Origin: Argopecten irradians
Taxonomy: Eukaryota; Mollusca; Bivalvia; Pectinida; Pectinidae
Assembly (NCBI RefSeq): GCF_041381155.1
Contig: NC_091145.1
Span: 38,331,882-38,395,881 of the forward strand
Reading direction: 5' to 3'
DNA length: 64,000 bases
In this document: in pieces, positions 61,801 to 64,000 of the stretch
How the letters are laid out: every line of letters begins with the position of its first letter
Position numbering within the stretch: position 1 is the stretch's first letter
The notes under the pieces: generated by a model
Database searches by the model: none
What the model saw: the letters and a program-made list of their open reading frames with translations, nothing else
What the model was told of the DNA's origin: nothing
Program-made: the position numbers and the translations under genes

Positions 61801-62190
61801 TGTAGAATTAAGAAAATTTATGTATGTTTTGAAGTATTTAAATTACATATATGTAAGTATTATCAGGCGGAAAAGGTTATGTATAAATATAAAAATGGAC
61901 AGACAAAATTCCTTATAAGTTGGGGAAGATAGCATGCCTTGTTTGGAAAAGAAAATATTGAAATTTAGTTGTCTCTTTGACAATTCACGTATTGTAGATA
62001 GATGAAATGTTGGTCTTGTAGGGTTTGTGTAAATGTGTATGTCCAATTGTTACTTGTTGCATATATACACAATTGTAATGTAAGACATATTATTGGTATT
62101 GTGATGAATTGTATTCCTTGTTCTGTGTAATAACATGTTCATGAAAAACAAATAAAAATTGAATGAGAAAAAAAAGTTTGTTTGTAAAAG
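58806..62190 (+). mobile_element. 5'-truncated L1-like (Tx1/L1 group) LINE with 18-bp target duplication
   Basis: The insertion body is 58824-62172, flanked by perfect copies of AAAGTTTGTTTGTAAAAG (58806-58823 and 62173-62190). It begins inside the endonuclease domain: the conserved YRTDHSMIELKL end lies at 58928-58965. A frame at 58887-59699 covers the linker (GLWKFNTNLL, IEDGEKPSKYFTNLEKK). The reverse transcriptase follows across frameshifts: DKSPGPDGFPAEFF near 59705, a frame at 60106-60636 with GRGCRQGDPVSPYIF, and the catalytic QFADD at 60397-60411. A frame at 61141-61569 and a CxxC...H...C knuckle (CTFCSD ... HLFYEC, about 61583-61636) form the C-terminus. The 3' end is AATAAAAATTGAATGAG plus an A run. 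At least four frame changes make it inactive. Confidence 0.92.
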
Positions 62191-64000
62191 TTCACTTTTT
62201 TTCTGCCTATGCATGCGAACTCGATATTTCTAGCTGTATTGCACAGTTGTTCAACACCAAACATGGCACGATGCGGTAAGTTGTTAAAAGGTCACACAAT
62301 CATTTACGTCTACTATTTGAAAATTCCGTGTGGCGATGCATTTCTCCCCAGTGTAGTAATTTCTCTCACTTAACTTCCCTCCAATCAAAGAAAAATGCGT
62401 TGTACGTCATACCCAATGTGTATCCGACAAACTCTCAATCCAACCCTTGGCTTGATTCTTAGATCCATTCATAGATTACAAACGTTTCCCATGTGACTAG
62501 GGGTATCTTACCACGTATCACATGGTTATTACACATTTCCTATTCTATTCTGCATATATAGCATCCAGTCTATATTCTGATAAAGCACAAATGGGATATA
62601 CTAAAAGTCATGCATGATTTCATCTGTTAAGGAAGCTAGAAAGCATTCGATCGAAGCACAGCATATTGTGATGTCCCAATATTTGGCAATTACCATAACT
62701 ATGAGTAATGAGAAATGCTATTAAATTATATATTACTTTCAATTTGTGCTAACGTCGTTGTATCGTCAACTGTAGTAATATCCATGTATCCATGTATAAG
62801 CCTCGACTAACTTATTTATCCATACCACCAGTCAGAGCCATGTTCATTAGACGGTCTTTATTTGTCCAATTGATTGATAAAAATCACCTGAGCCCAGCGC
62901 TAATTGCGGGGTATTCATTTTATTGGATCTTTATTGATATATACTAATTGTAAAGAAGGTCGGGATAAAGGTCAGTAATTCTAGCATAAGTACGTAATTA
63001 GATATGTCAATAGCATCGCATTCATTTATCAGATAACGATGTCCACTTCTTCAGGAATATATACCACCTTCCACAACACTGCAGTCTAAAGTAAGACATG
63101 TACGGTTTGCTATACAGTGGGGGTAAAAATAAACTAAAGCATCTCTTAAACGTTTGAAACTCTGACTTAAACTTGGTAATGTTAAATCATAGCAAATGCA
63201 AACCAAAACGATAATGTATGTGAAGAATATCTATAAGGCTAACCAACAACAGCTCCTCATTAGGGGCAGTGTAATTGATAAAAGCAACACGACCTATTTA
63301 CGGGAATCAGTGTGAACTATGGAAGGAAGGCGAGGAGTAAAATAACTTAATTCACTTTGGAATCCTACAGAAATATCAATAAAGTAAACAAAACATCGAT
63401 AAAAGAATAATCAATATAATTTGCAGTAAATCTTTGCTATAACGAATCCAAGCGGACCAGAAGAAAAAAAACACAATAGTGACCTAAATTGCCAATTTCA
63501 CCACTATTAAACTTATGTATAATAACAACCTGACTATACAATAAATTTGCCTCTATCCCTCGGGTTGTCATTGCAGACAGGTTTAAATGTTTTTATGCTC
63601 TGACGCAATTGACTGTTACATGAACTGGTCATCGGTGTATGTCTTTTTATTAATTGGCAACAATTGGCTGTTTTTGTTACAGCTGATATAAGTGAACTAG
63701 AGAATAATCTGATAAACTGAAGAAATGTTTGACAATATTCTGTCAAAATTGCCAGGACAGACTACATTTACAGTCTGACAATGATGACCCCAGTCATTTT
63801 CATTGGCTTAAAAACTTACTTTATCAGCCGATAAAGGAAAAAAATCACCTCACCATTCGGAACGTCGCTTCTTATTGGCTGACATTGTATGATTTCACAA
63901 ATAAAAGAGTTCCAAAATGAATTTGGAATTGTGACGAGATCAACTATAGTAAATTTAATAATAATGATTAATTTGAATATATCTTTTGTTTTATAGAGAT
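62191..64000. other. No supportable gene
   Basis: AT-rich DNA. Short frames at 63534-63746 (-) and 63729-63920 (+) overlap slightly and carry no recognisable domain or splice context. Confidence 0.4.

Overview
The window looks like genomic DNA of a bivalve or related mollusc. Introns have GT-AG ends and genes are sparse. The dispersed repeats are of types I associate with bivalve genomes: short TIR elements with tandem cores, a tRNA-type SINE with a core reading ctccgggtactccgg, and L1-like LINEs. The species assignment is inference. Most of the 64 kb is repeats and non-coding DNA. Only four short stretches look like host exons.

Layout. 1-5.2 kb: a 41-bp minisatellite, then nested and tandem non-autonomous elements, among them a TTAA-flanked element carrying a second insertion and a 979-bp element with a 5-bp flanking duplication. 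5.25-5.64 kb: a likely first coding exon on the minus strand. 5.86-6.10 kb: part of an LTR. 6.1-13.4 kb: mostly unannotatable DNA with a LINE fragment, a possible terminal exon with a decayed copy, and small hairpins. 13.4-14.35 kb: a second LINE tail. 14.35-15.3 kb: a strikingly G-poor block abutting a 10-N assembly gap, probably an artefact.

15.3-27.2 kb is the centrepiece: a Polinton/Maverick (adintovirus-like) fossil. It holds a heavily broken protein-primed DNA polymerase B, a packaging ATPase, a chromodomain integrase, a penton-type minor capsid gene, a major capsid gene, a small hydrophobic-tailed protein, a Cys/His protein and two PC4-like candidates. It also contains a spliced, threonine-rich, single-pass membrane glycoprotein gene that I do not know as a standard Polinton part. 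Transcription converges at two intergenic spacers full of TA tracts. The left end is lost at the gap. No adenain-type protease was seen.

27.2-28.83 kb: the 3' end of an LTR retroelement whose first 240 bp match the partial LTR at 5.86 kb exactly. 29-45.2 kb: a SINE, a diverged segmental duplication, tandem duplications, a small TIR element, a Cys-rich exon, and a large exon for a secreted acidic protein (40.16-41.55 kb). 45.2-56.35 kb: an 11-kb array of an 18-bp unit (about 620 copies). The long open frames over it are a property of the unit and not evidence of genes. 58.8-62.2 kb: a 5'-truncated L1-like LINE with a perfect 18-bp target-site duplication. The remainder shows no supportable gene.
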